A stretch of 64,000 bases of DNA from Rapana venosa (Eukaryota; Mollusca; Gastropoda; Neogastropoda; Muricidae). The stretch is taken from NCBI GenBank assembly GCA_028751875.1, contig CM054141.1, positions 45,086,212 to 45,150,211 of the forward strand, given 5' to 3'. Of the stretch, positions 1 through 12,054 are shown in pieces (the first letter of the stretch is position 1; every line of letters starts with the position of its first letter). The translations under genes were made by a program, and so were the position numbers. The notes under the pieces are model-generated. The model was not told the origin of the DNA and made no database searches. It saw nothing but the letters and a program-made list of their open reading frames with translations.

Positions 1-602
1 CTGCGGCGGTGTCACTTTGTGCCTCCTACTGACGACAGTGATAGTTTGGTCGGGAGCCAGACTGAGTAACGCGTCTACCCGGGGTGGTGACCACCACTAC
101 GTCCTTTCAACAACCTTTTCCCCCCGAACCACCAATCTCAAATTTACTACAGACACAGAAGTGTAAGAGGAACCAAAACCTGAGGTAACTATGAGACCAG
201 AGCAGCCGATGACACCAAATCAGAGACAGTTTTTCTTTATTGCTTGATGAACGGTGGTGATGACAATGATGTAATGATGCTGTTATGGGAGTGCATGTGA
301 TTTGAGATTACTTAACAGAGCTAAACTCTACGTATCCTATCATGATATATCCCGGCGTCAACCGGGACGAGAGATACATACACCTGCAATGTTGGTCAGG
401 TCATTTGAGCAACACTCTCAAAATCACATCCGTAATGAGGATGAAGCTCGAGTGTTTGGTCCCAATTTTCCTTATGAGCCCATCGCAAACTCAAGGAGCC
501 GATACGGAGTTAAAAAAATCCCTGAAGGTCTTATGGGATTCTAAACCACGACCTTCCAGTCTGTAACCCAAGGCATTGACCACTCGATACCTTAGAGCAA
601 CA
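1..602 (-). repeat. Family D repeat, copy 1 (cut by window edge)
   Basis: This is one of six copies or fragments of a repeat about 850 bp long. It aligns along its length with 7560-8393 and 54095-54945. Shared landmarks are the direct-orientation strings TATATCCCGGCGTCAACCGG near 342-363 and TTGGTCAGG near 392. The tRNA-like head expected at the right end (about 530-600) is badly decayed here. The left end runs off the window. No protein homology was recognised. Confidence 0.7.
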
Positions 603-2654
603 ACGGTTTATCTGAAAAAAATAGCAATTTTCGATGTTTTCATATTTAGTAGAATTTTCTGTGAACTTTCTTATTACAAAAGTATAAAATAAAAGTTTTA
701 TTAATTTAAAAGATATTTGAAGAAAACCTTTGTTGCACAAAAATACTCTGGCAAATTTCACACGGTACACTGGACTACTGCATAGCATCCTGCTTTTCTC
801 TAAATCCTTTAATGCCAACTTAATGCCAATGATCTGGGACAGGGCTATGCAACAGAGGACATCCAGCTGTGCAAACCCTTCTTGCCTAGGAGTAGATACA
901 CTTGGACCACTGGGCAGGGTTTATGTAACACTGGCGGGCCTGGAGGTTGTGTGGTTCTTCTGCTGAAAACTGATGGCTGGAATGTAATCTTATCTGGGAA
1001 TGAGGGTCAAGCTTTGTGCCATGCCCTGTATTTTCTCTACAAGCAAGGTGGTCTACTTTCACTGCCAGTGCTTTTGCTAACCTGGCCTTTACAAGAAATT
1101 CCACTTTCTGCACTAGCCTAGCCTAGCCTCGCTTTGAGAGGACCAGAATTAGTGGACATCAAAGTTTCACATGCAGACTGCGAGAAAATTCCGGGCAAAA
1201 GCAGGCCATCAGCTGTACATATGCATTTATGTGCTTTCTTCGACATGTATTACAACATAAAGATGCTATGATAAAGATCGCATCAATACCCATTCTCTTT
1301 CCAGAAACTGAATACTTCCGTTCAATCCTTGATTTGTTCTGATCTTTCAAACTTTTCAAATGAGTGTATCTCAAAACTTTCGAAAATGGCGGCTCTGTCA
1401 GTAGACCGTTGTTGCTCTAAGGCATCGCACTGTGCCTTGGCTGCTGGTGACACACAAAATCTTTACTCGGCTACGAAGAACAAAGTATACATATCCATTC
1501 GTTGTAGTCACTTTGTATGTGAAGAATTTGTTTAAAAATCATTAAGATATTTGTATTTCGTTGCATTTTATTGCCTTTTATTGCATGGCATGGCATGGCA
1601 TTGCTTTGCATAGCATTTATATTATGGGCTTGGTGATCCTCGCCAAGAAATGACGAAAAATAGTTTTGGCAGATTTTTCTTACTTCACTGGTAGAAAGTG
1701 TCTCCACAGGACAGCACCACTTTTTGTTTGTTTGGGAGTGTTTGCTTCCCCTATTTATTCTACAAAATGTTGACTTAGTACCTCTCTTGTTGCTGGGGTT
1801 TATTTCTAAATGCTGCAGATAAGACCTGTCTCAGTTATGTGATTTCTGTAATGTGTTTAACAATGCCTATATTCATATATGGAAATGAAGATACTAAACC
1901 ATCTTAAACGGTTTACCATGAGACCAAATGACAGTCTTGATTCTTTGCGTATATTTTGGGTGATCGTAGATTAGTGGGGTTTGCCTTTTTAAAAAAAAAT
2001 TCAATACTGACTTTAGATACCAAAGTAAGCCTGCAGAGCACACTGAAAGAAAGAATCCAACATATATATATATATACAAATGCACAGAGCAAATAATTAT
2101 ATCCCAAAGCACCAAGTACTCCAGAAAAATAAAAAGAAACATGTATCGGATCGCATAATTACGCATCACAAACAACATTCAAAATGGATGGGCCAGAGAA
2201 GGGATAGGGGTAAATGCATGCATTTTTGTAGTTTAATTCCTTCAATGATAGAATATTAGAATAACACACTGGCCGAAAGCTTTAAGGACATGAGTTTTAC
2301 CTTAATAGTGAGAAAGAAAACTAGCCCCGAGCTTTACTAGACCTGTTAATGTTTCCCAAGCAAATCGCTAGCTTTATTTTCATCCATTCAGCAACCATGA
2401 AAACAACTATCGTGATAACCTAAGGCTTACACTTAATGAACTGTTGCAATAGTTTTTAGTTGCGTTTAAAGGAAATAGCGCTCGTTTCCTTGTTCCAATA
2501 CAATCACTGTTGACTCGATCGTATTATTGATGTGCTATTGGAGAGCAGATTTTTTTGAGGTCCTCCTTGTTGGATTTCGGCCCCCATTTTGCCATCGGAG
2601 AAATGTGTGTCTTGCGTGAAAGAAATGTCCATGGGGAGGATTATAGGATCATGG
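603..2654. other. Unique sequence, no recognised feature
   Basis: AT-rich intergenic or intronic sequence. It holds only a short CCTAG-like run near 1112-1128, TGGCA/TTGCAT repeats near 1575-1612 and a short TA run at 2061-2075. Open frames are all under 100 codons and resemble nothing I know. I see no match to the right side of the window, so this lies outside the inverted duplication. Confidence 0.5.
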
Positions 2655-2840
2655 GGGTCAGAATAGCCTGGTAGTGAGAGTGTTGCATTTGCGATCTCAA
2701 GGTTTGGGTTCAAGCCACCATAGAGACCACCGTTCGAGGGTATTTTCCCTTGGAGTTAAAGTCAGTGCCGACTTTACTCCCCTTAAAGTCCTTCAGTTGA
2801 GACTATAAACCAAAGTCTCAGCATGTGACAGGGAAAAGAA
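2655..2840 (+). mobile_element. SINE family A, 5' half, old copy
   Basis: A tRNA-like head is visible: A-box-like AGCCTGGTAGTGAG near 2667 and a B box around GGGTTCAAGCC near 2706. The family A linker follows (GGAGTTAAAGTCAGTGCCGA near 2751), then the body motif (GAGACTATAAACC near 2799). The 3' half is missing. The surrounding inverted-duplication homology resumes at about 2880, so it probably inserted after the duplication. Confidence 0.7.
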
Positions 2841-3289
2841 CATAACAATGTTTTCTGTCGGCCAGGAAGAAGTGATTCATTTTTACAGTTCCTGAAATTT
2901 AGTTTTCAATACCTCAGCTTTGTTATTGTATGCACAAAGTTACCATTTGTAACTATTTCCCCCCAGAAATTTCTAATCTAAGGTTGCTCCCAAACTATGT
3001 AAGAAAAGTTTTAGAGTAAAGAAATTCTTAAAGCAAGTTGATTTTTCATGAAACGTTTTGAAGAGAAAAATCCTCAAAGGTGTAGTATTTTGAGTGTTCC
3101 AGCGTGCTGTAAAACCGTTGCCGTGATAATTTTATAAAGAAGAATGTGCCTTGTAATTTGATCTCTTTTTAAATAAACATTTCTTTAAGACAAAGGGAGG
3201 TAGTTTTCATAATACTCTGTGCCACAAGTGAGTGCATTAAAGCTTTCCCTCCATTTAACTTGAAAACTGCAGCCGTAACGGGATGTGCG

Positions 3290-3625
3290 TAGCAAGCATT
3301 AGTGGTAGATGTTGACTGCCAGAGTTACCATTAGAGCTGAAGTCTGTGTTGTTATGGTCTGACACTGATGTGGTCTGGGCTCTTCTGGTATTGCTCCTGT
3401 GTTCCCTGCCGATTTCTATTACCGTTCTTTAGTCTCCAATGCCAGAAGTGGCTGTGATGAATGGCTACTTGTAATCAATGTGGAGCTGACTGCTTTGGAG
3501 TGTAGAGCTTTTTGAGTCAATGGACATGTATTGTTTGGTTTCCATCAGTAATCAATGTAGCGTGTCACGATCAGCTTGATCCAATTTTTCACTTTCCTTC
3601 GGCAATTGTGTTTCTGTAAATGAAA
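3290..3625 (+). repeat. High-identity island I1 within the inverted duplication
   Basis: This block matches the reverse complement of 40870-41200 at roughly 93% by eye, with only short indels. Flanking parts of the same duplication (for example 2940-3240) look nearer 60-70%. No open frame is shared between the two copies. It could be a conserved non-coding element, a structured RNA or a gene-conversion tract; the sequence alone does not decide. Confidence 0.7.
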
Positions 3626-3719
3626 TGATTTCAAATGTTTGTTTGTCATGTTTTGTTTGTTTTGTTTGTCCGAGTTTTGGATAGGCTTGATTTTCAAAAA
3701 CAAGGAAATTGAAATGAGG

Positions 3720-3992
3720 ACTTAAAACTAAGGTTTAGGGTTGAATCATTACCAAGATTAAATCATAGGCAAGGTTCATTTTGTTGAAGCATAAATGTTT
3801 AGTCAATTGTCTTTATGATGCAAATAATAAAACAAACCATTGTATGATAATGTGTATCTTTGTAACAACACATCGATGCACACTCACAAAAATGCTCTCA
3901 CTCATGTATACAGATGGAAAGACCACCTGATCAACTGACAGACATGTAGACAGACAGAAGGCAGACAGACACAACACACACACGCACACACA

Positions 3993-4079
<87 letters not shown>

Positions 4080-4890
4080 TCGCACGCACGTACGCATGCA
4101 CACAAAAACACGTGTATGTGTGTGTGTCCATGTGCATGCACGAATGTGTGTGTGTGTGTAGGTGTGTGTAGACGTGTGCGAAGGCATTCATGCGTACATA
4201 TGTTTGCGTGGAATGGTAAGGGTGGGGTGGTTGGTGGGTATCAGTTTGGATTGTTGGTGCGTCGGGGCCTGGGTTAGTGTTTTCCATTTATGGCAATCAG
4301 AAAGAGTTAAAAGAGGAGAATCTCTCGTCAAATTATGCACAGTCTTACCAGTTCCTTGGTCATCTTCTCGTATAATATGTGCATGCAGAAGGGTTTGTAG
4401 AAGAAAGTGGACGTAAAAGACTCTGAACTTCATGTCAATGGTATAGAATTGCAATTATTAAGAAAAAAAACCCCAACCAAATGCCCATCACACATTGAAC
4501 GCTTTTCCGACACTTACGATATTGAAGATGTTGCTATTTCTCATTGTTCGCACTACTATGGAGTAGCCGATATGGATTGCCCCAGATGCGATGATGTCCT
4601 CTTGAAAAGACTGAACTGAACTGACCTGTATAGATAAAGAGCTATAGTAATATACGGTTTACTCACTTTTAGTCTTGTAATACCTATTAGCAAATTATTT
4701 CTGAATTAGCAACTGAAATTATTGTTAAGGTTTCATGCTTAATGATGTTGTATGTCTTTTTAGTGATAGTTAACTAGGTCTGCCCGAACTTTGCCATTAA
4801 GGAAAATTCGTCACATACCTGTTTTGTATGAATGTCTCCAAGAAACTATAATGACATCATGATTATGCTACCTTAATTACGGTGGCAGAT
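3720..4890. other. CA microsatellite with otherwise featureless flanks
   Basis: An uninterrupted CA run lies at about 3998-4077, flanked by degenerate CA/TG sequence (3960-4180). The rest shows nothing recognisable. A 70-codon frame at 4407-4619 resembles no known family and I do not call it a gene. Confidence 0.6.
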
Positions 4891-4894
4891 ATAT

Positions 4895-5005
4895 TTTGTT
4901 CCTCGGCTAGAGCTCCTAGGTTCACAATGGTAACCTTTTGCGTATGCGACTATTTTTACCCTCTATGAAGGGTAGTCATATTCCGACTTCATGAATGATG
5001 TCTAA
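4895..5005 (+). repeat. Family G short repeat, copy 1
   Basis: About 100 bp shared in direct orientation with 43930-44035 and more weakly with 53605-53690. The common core is an 'agagctc..aggttcac.aatggt' stretch followed by 'ctatgaaggg..gtca.attc.gacttc'. The reverse complement also shares a GAAGTC-A-GTGGC-type core with family E. Function unknown. Confidence 0.5.
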
Positions 5006-5014
5006 ATATGCCAT

Positions 5015-5090
5015 CAGTTTGCTTGCGTTTTTGAAATATTGTCATCTGTTCCTACCGTGCAAAGGCCTACTCTTCCAAAATGAGGGGTAA
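5015..5090 (-). mobile_element. SINE family A, degenerate fragment
   Basis: The stretch TTGTCATCTGTTCCTACCG followed by GCAAAGGCCTACTCTTCC matches the antisense of the family A body region upstream of the tail. Only about 70 bp remain. Confidence 0.5.
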
Positions 5091-5329
5091 ATCTCATCAA
5101 ACCAAGTTAATAAATATCTTGAAGAACATTGCCACCGATAAAAGCGATTTCACATACAATGTCTCCTTAAATGCAGGTTTGTTCTAACTGAATTGCAAAG
5201 CTTGCCACCTGCATTGTTTACGTGTCAAGTTATGAAAACAAAGACCTGGAATCTAGTGCCCAAACCTTTAGTGCAAGAAATCATGTTGACGCTTTGATTA
5301 TAAAACAGTCACGACGTATGACGTACAGT

Positions 5330-5490
5330 AAACACCATCGATCAGCTGTTGGTTAGTGCTAGAAGGACCAAAAGCTCTATTGACGTCCTTTTGCTGAGGT
5401 ATTGAGCGACAAACTCTGGCTTTCATGGGACTTGTTGCTGGTTTCCTGCACTCATTCTGTTTTGGCTCTTTGTGCCAACAGTGGGATTGG
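5330..5490 (+). repeat. High-identity island I2
   Basis: It matches the reverse complement of about 39500-39640 at about 92% by eye. It holds 'attgagcgacaaactctggc' identically in both copies. A GATTGGC (inverted CCAAT-like) followed by GATAAAAGG lies at 5485-5507 in this copy, but the second element is changed in the partner, so a conserved promoter is not supported. Confidence 0.65.
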
Positions 5491-5517
5491 CTGGAGTGAT
5501 AAAAGGAGGAGGACGGC

Positions 5518-5570
5518 ATTGGGGAGGAGGGGTGGTGGTGGTGGCGGTGGTGATGGTGGTGGGGAGGGAG
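5518..5570 (+). repeat. GGT/GGA-rich simple repeat
   Basis: Purine- and G-rich low-complexity run in this arm. The partner arm near 39430-39480 is C-rich but has no such array, so it expanded after the duplication. Confidence 0.7.
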
Positions 5571-5689
5571 GGGTACAATCAATAGCTTTGGGGTGAGTGT
5601 CGGGAGCTGGGCAACGTTTTCAGCAAATGGAGCTATGGTGTCAGGTTCTGATCCCTGCTTAACGGAGCATGTCATGATGTCGGATGCGC

Positions 5690-6281
5690 ACCCCCCCCCC
5701 TCCCATCCACCTTCCACACCTCAGTCTCCTCACTCCTCCCCTGCTTTTTTTTTTTTAGTGTTCTTTGCTATTTTTGTCTTGTGTTTATGTTTTTTGGTGA
5801 GTTTTTTCTTTCTTTGTTTGTGAGTGTGTTAAAAATGTAGTAGTTTTGCAAAACGATGTTTTGTTGTGAAGTGGTCAGTAACTGGGAACGTCTGAATGTG
5901 TTGCTGTTGTTGTGGTGGTGGTGGTGCTGCTGCTGGTACTGGTGGTATAACACTTTCTGTTTTCTTTCTTTTGTTTGTTTGTTTGTTTTTAACTCTTTCC
6001 TGTATTTTGTTTTCTGTCTGTCTTCTTTCTTTCTTTCTTCTTTGTTTGTTTGTTTGTTTGCTTGTTTCTTTCTTTTTTTCTTTCTCTCATTCATCCTTTT
6101 CTTACATCAACTCCAACCAGTGCTTACTTTGTGTTTATCTGTCAGTCTGTTTGTGTTTCTGTCTCTATGTTTTTCTGTCTGTCCATCTGTCTGTTTTTCT
6201 GTCTTTCTGTCTTTATGTCACACATACTCATGCGCGCACACGCGCACGTACGCATGCACACACACAGACACGCACACACAT

Positions 6282-6324
<43 letters not shown>

Positions 6325-6335
6325 AACTGAATATT
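5690..6335. repeat. Low-complexity cluster: poly-C, T-rich, CT microsatellite
   Basis: Poly-C at about 5692-5701, (TTTG)/(CTTT)-type pyrimidine repeats at 5750-6210, a degenerate CA/CG stretch at 6220-6280 and a clean CT run at about 6285-6322. Long frames here are translations of the repeats. Confidence 0.85.
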
Positions 6336-6359
6336 TGATTATTTTTCTTCAATTCCTTT

Positions 6360-6640
6360 TAAGGAGACCAGCTTTCCCTTCCGCAAGTAACCCGCTGGAC
6401 AAATCTTACTTCGTAATTTTCTTGCAAACCACAAGAAATAATGTCCGTAATTTCCTGTTTGATGAGACTAACTTGCGTGGTTACTTTCCAGCAGCACATT
6501 TTCTGCATCTGAAGCAAAGGTAGCAGAGGTTTTGAAGTCATTTTATGCTATTAGTGTCTTGATTTTATCAACTGCACAAACAGTCGGAATGCTAAGTCAT
6601 TATGCCAGCTTGTATTACGAGGTGGCTTTCCTGGCAGGAT
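6360..6640 (+). repeat. Inverted-duplication block, moderate identity
   Basis: It aligns with the reverse complement of 38370-38620 at about 75-80% by eye. Shared landmarks are CTTTCCAGCAG near 6485 and GATAAAATCAAGAC in the partner near 38440. No shared open frame. Confidence 0.7.
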
Positions 6641-6677
6641 GCGGTTAGTGAGTTCAGGCATGTGGCATGTGGGGAAT

Positions 6678-6680
<3 letters not shown>

Positions 6681-6740
<60 letters not shown>

Positions 6741-6773
6741 GTGTGTGTATGTGTGTGTGTGTGTGTGTGTGTT
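6681..6773 (+). repeat. TG microsatellite
   Basis: TG run with a TATG interruption at 6728-6750. A family A SINE tail follows directly. Confidence 0.95.
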
Positions 6774-6794
6774 TATTTCTTTTTATTTATTTCT

Positions 6795-6872
6795 TCAATT
6801 TCTTTTATTTCAAGGGTAGGTGAATAAGCTCTCATGTGCTTTTAACATTCAGTCCCTGTGTGTATTCAGTGT
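6795..6872 (-). mobile_element. SINE family A tail, truncated at a CG/TG microsatellite
   Basis: The antisense family A tail is recognisable: TTCTTTTATTTC, GAATAAGCTCTCATGTGCTTTT and TCAGTCCCTGTGTGTATTC in order. The body is lost at about 6872, where a GTGCG/CG/TG tract begins. Confidence 0.65.
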
Positions 6873-6879
6873 GGGTGCG

Positions 6880-6885
6880 TCGTGC

Positions 6886-6916
<31 letters not shown>

Positions 6917-7119
6917 TTATTTTATCCTCTCATTCACCTTTTGTTGTTTACTCGTAGATTTCCAGGTGCTATTTGTGCACGTAGGCTCTCCGACACTGTC
7001 TGTCAGTAGATGTGTCTCTGTCTGTTTTTGTCTCTTTGTGTATCTCTTTCGCTCGCGTACGCGCGCGCGCGTGCACACGCAAACACACACGCACACAGAT
7101 ATATATATATATATATATT

Positions 7120-7156
<37 letters not shown>

Positions 7157-7238
7157 GCTCGCGCGCACACATACATACATGCATACACATGCATACACAC
7201 ACATGCGTCCCCACAAATGCATGAAAAATATATACGTG

Positions 7239-7296
<58 letters not shown>

Positions 7297-7350
7297 CGTG
7301 AGTGCTCGCACGCATGCACGCAGGCATATGTGTGTACGTGTATGTGTGAA
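6880..7350. repeat. CG, TA, CA and TG microsatellite cluster
   Basis: (CG)n at 6885-6900 with TG to 6918, (TA)n at about 7098-7153 with one CA interruption, degenerate CA/CG at 7155-7205, and a TG run at 7243-7291. Confidence 0.95.
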
Positions 7351-7359
7351 TTTGAAAGT

Positions 7360-7560
7360 CTGTATTATATAACTGCAAACACTTTGAGAACAGAAAATTT
7401 AGCAGATAGAGCATCTAAAGATGTATTGGCTAACTGCAACCACTTTGAGAATAAAGCTCTAACGATATGCTACAGTTATGATGGCCAAAGCTGTGATAGC
7501 AGCCTGAACAAAGCTTACACTGTCGAAATAATTATCAGTAGAATTTTTTGTCTCATTTAG
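7360..7560. other. Short unique stretch
   Basis: No homology recognised. It contains an internal near-repeat of 'aactgcaa.cactttgagaa' at 7371 and 7434. Confidence 0.5.
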
Positions 7561-8393
7561 TGTGGTATTCCTGTCCTACTGCTTCCGCGCTTCTCATCTC
7601 GATCTCCCCACCCAAGCCAATCCAGCCACGCCATGTTGCATTTTCGAGGTCAGAAATCTTCAGGGAACTCATCAATGTTAGGCTGGCATGAGGCCACCAG
7701 CTAGAAGGAACCAATATAGCAGTTTGGTCATTTTGGGGGTGTTCAGTGGTGCCTGTTTTGAGCTAACGTACGCAGAACACCACCTGCTAAGCCCCCTACT
7801 GATAAAAATGATATCGTAGTCGTGGTGGAAAACAAAACCAGACAACCACCCAGGTTGATGTCTACCACAAAGTCCTTGCAACATACTTCTTCTGTGAACC
7901 TCCGGCTCCGAAGGCTTTGGCCCTAGCTCACCACTGACATATAGGATTATACGAAATTGAGGCCACGGTAAGGTCAGAGCAGCTGAGACCCTCGAATTAG
8001 TGACAGTTTTCTTTCATTGCCTGATGATCAATGGTGATGAGAATGATGGAATGATACTGCTATGGAAGAGCACCTGATTTGAGACCACTTGTCAATTCTG
8101 TAATCTGTGCTTCTTATTATATCTCGGCATCTAACGGGCCCGAGAGATACAGACACCTGCAGTGTTGGTCAGGTAATTTGAACAACACTCTCAAAATCAC
8201 ATCCGCAAAGAGGACTATACTCAACTGTGTGGTCCCAATCTTCCCAAAGAGCCTTTAACAATCTCACTCCGGGAAGGAGACGGCTGGAGTCCAACAAGAC
8301 AACTGTTACATTTATGGGATTTGAACCCACGACCTTACAACCAGGAACCCATCGTACTAACCATTGCACCACGGCGACTGATAACATTAACAG
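7560..8393 (-). mobile_element. Family D repeat, copy 2 (near full length)
   Basis: About 835 bp aligned end to end with 54095-54945. The right end, read on the minus strand, starts with a tRNA-like promoter: A box TGGTGCAATGGTTAGTACG and B box GTGGGTTCAAATCCC (8310-8390). The body shows no protein-coding potential. Such a head implies RNA polymerase III transcription, as in SINEs, although 850 bp is long for one. It may be a SINE fused to a second repeat. Confidence 0.7.
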
Positions 8394-10399
8394 TACTATC
8401 GGCGACTAAGTTGGGATGAATACCATAATTATCTGTCTTCAGTGTATTTCGTGGCTTTTTTGTTTTACTTACAGAACACTTTATCAGAGAAAAAGGGTAA
8501 CACTTATGTAATTATTATACAAATTATGAGAAAATGCCCAATTCTTTGTGAAACTTTATTGCTAGAAAAATAATCTGTATCTCTTTTATTTATTTTATGA
8601 CATACTATAGCACTTTTTTTTAAAAAGAAAAGAAAGATCAGTCAGTGCCCGCCTCTTTTTTTGTTGGTGCATTTTGTATTTAGCCTTCCAGTTCAAGAGG
8701 CTTCTTTATATCTACCAGCGATTGATAGGCCTTTAAAATTTTCTTTGAGATAAGGGTCAGTGAACCGTTTTGCTAGACGTGCCACAACGCTGATAATATT
8801 CTCATATTTTTCTCTTTCATCCTAGATAACTGCAACGTGAAATTTTGTTTCATTATTTATTGGTTGGACTTTTTATTTTCGTCAGCGTTTCGTGTGTTTG
8901 AGCTTGACCGTTTTAAGTTTTTGGGACGCGACGATGATGAAGTTGATGGTGGGGTTGTTTTTTTTTCCAGCGTGTGTTCTGTTCTCATGATGTCAGGTTA
9001 GGCGTGGTTTCCCCGGCAATATCCATATGTTTTCCCGACCACGGAAAAGAGGTTCTGACCAATACTAAGATAAAACTGTAAAATTCATGGATATGAATAT
9101 TTTTAGTCGAAGTTAAACAAAGTGCCTTTATAATATGATTATTTTCCAGTGACGTCAGACCTAGCCCATTGAATATACACCAGTTTTGAACAGATCTTTG
9201 GTCTGAAAAATTTACTGCCCACATTATAGCATTTGAAACAAACTCAGCTGTAGAGATGCCAATTTATCGGTAGAGTTCATGCTTTTAATCGGATATGATG
9301 GTGTGTTGGTGGATTTGCGGACTTTATACACTTTAGCCTCATGAACGGGCTTTATTATATCTTTAAAGCCCAGTCTTTAAGGACTTAGAAGTGTTTAAGG
9401 CATGGACGATAAAGACTAAAGCATAATCTTTTCACAGAGTGGGACTTTACAATGTCATACATTTCACATGTTTCGCGCCTTGTAACATTTCCCTTTTTCC
9501 AGGCTCTTATTCATCTTTTCTTCTTCTTCCTTCCTTATTCTTCTTCCTCTACATACTTGCCCATACAAGACAGGTAGTCCAACGTTGTGGGCGAAGTACT
9601 CAGCCCGCTTCGGCGACGTCACCAATCTCTTAAGTTTCTTCTGCAAATTCACCAGGGAAAACATCGTTGAGGATTTACTCAGAATCCCTAGCAACTATAG
9701 TCACGCAAATTTCCGCGTTTGAAAAATTCAGGCTGATTTCTTTGATGACTGCATATTGTCGCAGTGCAATGCCGTCCTTTCTCTTTGTGGTGTATTTTGT
9801 TGCTGTTTTGTTTCCTTATAAGAATGGCCCTTTATAGAGAGTTTGTCCAGGGCTACTCTCTTGTGACCGTACACATCAAATCTTGATTGCCCTGTCATTT
9901 AAAAGACTACATATCAGACCGCTACTCACAATGAAGTGGAGGAGACAATAGTCAAACCGCGGAAAGTTTGCAGTTGTTCGGTTATAACAATGGATACTGC
10001 ACCTGCAAAACTATTCAAAATGTACATTTCAAAAACAAAATGTGGCTACAACACCTTGGGAATGTAAAATAGCTTAAAACAAATTGAATAACAGCAAGCT
10101 CCTTAATGAGTTTAAAACATGCCTGTTAGAGTCTATCCAGGTTTATCCTTTAGCATCTATAAGTACGTCTAGTCCTGGTCATTGCAAGAAGCCATTTCAG
10201 GTTTCATGAGGACTTGAAATACCACCAGTTGTCCTCCATTTGGCAAAGAACTGCAGGTGTCCAATAACGCCGTACATGGAGTGGCTGGATGCTGGAACGT
10301 CGCAATGTTTTCTAGGTGCTTGGTTTTACCATAGCTACTACGGCGATCCTGAAACGTTTTTATGAAGCGTTTACCACCATGTGTTGCGGCAATATTTGT
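8394..10399. other. Unique sequence, no recognised feature
   Basis: About 2 kb without repeats or plausible genes. It lies in the left arm of inverted duplication 1, but no convincing counterpart is seen in the right arm, which holds a LINE at this point. Confidence 0.45.
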
Positions 10400-10752
10400 G
10401 GAAGGACGGTGGCAGGATGGTTAAGACGTTTGCCTGCCAACAAGTAAATCGTGAGGTTCTGGGTTCGATTCCCAGCCTCGCCCTTTCTTCCCAGTTTGAC
10501 AAAAAAATCGAACTGAATGTCAAAGTCCTTCGGATGAGACTATAAACCGAGGCCCCGTGTGCGAACGCATGCAGAACATCTTGCGCACACGTTAAATCCT
10601 GTTCCGCTGTTCGAAAGAGTAGGCCATTGTGTGCCGGTGGGAACAGATGACAAAATTAAAAAACCGCATACACACGCATTAAAAAAAAAGCGCTTTGATT
10701 TGTAGCTTTACAAGATTCAGCGCTATATAAATTCCATACATTATTAATATGC
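10400..10752 (+). mobile_element. SINE family B, full length (shared body, L2-like tail)
   Basis: A tRNA-like head has A box TGGCAGGATGGTTAAGACG (10410) and B box GGGTTCGATTCCCAG (10461). The conserved body common to family A follows (CCTTCGGATGAGACTATAAA at 10529). The 3' end is AGCGCTTTGATTTG, then CAGCGCTATATAAATTCC (10718) and ATT repeats. That tail differs from family A and equals the solo L2-like tails elsewhere in the window. The head also differs from the family A head. Confidence 0.85.
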
Positions 10753-11160
10753 TTCCATAATTTGTCTCAAGTTTCAGCGCCAGATGAGAAAGTATGGACA
10801 CAGTATTTCTCATGGTGTCGGTCCTTAATAACCACGGCAGTTTGCATTCCCCTTTATTTCTATAAGTAGACTGGAAATATAACATTGGAAACAGATATCG
10901 CAATGAAAGTCCATACCTCTTATTCATTCATACATATTTCGTATGTAAAGTGCATGCTTTCGGTTTTTCTTTTACTGTAGTGCTGGTTTTTTTTCTCAAG
11001 CTAATATTAGAAGAACCTGAAAAAGTGTCCAGTTTCTCTAATTTTGGAAGGAAGGGCTAGTAAATCATGATTTTCAAATTGTGAAACATCATCTCCATTT
11101 TTATGTTTGGAGGATATTTTGTTTGCATGCTGTAAATATAAAAAATGTTTTGAACAAGCC
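10753..11160. other. Unique sequence
   Basis: No recognisable feature. The inverted-duplication homology begins at about 11160. Confidence 0.45.
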
Positions 11161-11574
11161 AGCATTGTTGTTTTTTTAACACCAAAGAATAACTACAGTG
11201 ATATTAATTTGTGACAGTGGTTATACTTTGCTACTAAAAACAGTAGAATTTGTACTTTTAAATCTCTGGTGTTGAAAACAGAACTGGCTGCCGACAGAAA
11301 GTAGCATCTGAATTTTCAATGTTAAAGAATAAACTAATAGAAAACTGTTCTGACATATACCGAATGTATATAGAGCTACATGCAACTAAGAACGTAGGCT
11401 ATCCAGTACAACAAGGTGCCAAGAACAACATTCAAACATAAAGCTGTCAATGATCCAAACAGTAGCACGTTGATTATTTCGCGTTCTTGTCTAAAAGTGC
11501 ATGAAAAACGTATTAGCCAGTGTAAAGGTTATTCAGTCAAAGATAAGGCGTAATGAAGCACAAGCAAAGTAAGT

Positions 11575-11805
11575 TGAATGCTCAGCCATTGTCTCCTCTG
11601 TATATATGTCCTAGATAGCATCGTTATGAATCGACCCCTAACACTGTACCTTCTGAAATATTGACAGTGCCTTGTGGGCTGAGAGCGCTGAACAAAAGGA
11701 CTTGTGTGTTGACTCAGCGCTCCCATCGATGATACTTTTGTTTCAGCAAGTTGATTCAAGTTTTTCCTGGAGAGAAAAAGTGGTCGTCACATTGTATTTT
11801 CAAAA
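11575..11805 (+). repeat. High-identity island I3
   Basis: It matches the reverse complement of about 34895-35115 at about 93-95% by eye; 11583-11663 is nearly identical. A 60-70 codon frame is open in both copies, but it lacks an ATG, the changes fall at all codon positions, and the copies diverge after 'GKVVVTL'. I do not call it coding. Confidence 0.65.
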
Positions 11806-12054
11806 GGTTTCAGGTATTTTGCAGACGTATCTTGTTCATTCAAGCTTTCTAGAAAGTGCAACAGGAAGACAATCTGATAGATGAATAGATGCATAATATA
11901 CGACAGAGAGAGACTGATGGACAGCCATCCAGACAGATAGACAAGCAGGCAGAAAGATACAGACAGAAAGACAGGCTTCAAGACTGAAAGAGACCTTAAA
12001 GGTGGTAAGAGAAAAAAGAAAAAGAGAGGATCTACGAGAATGGAGGGAAAAAAT

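Noticed and set aside
4407..4619. 70-codon frame with Cys/His residues as a zinc-finger gene
   Set aside because: Spacing fits no known finger; no homologous copy or coding signal.
11672..11884. Frame conserved in both arms (island I3) as an exon
   Set aside because: No ATG, changes at all codon positions, and the frames diverge after about 45 residues.
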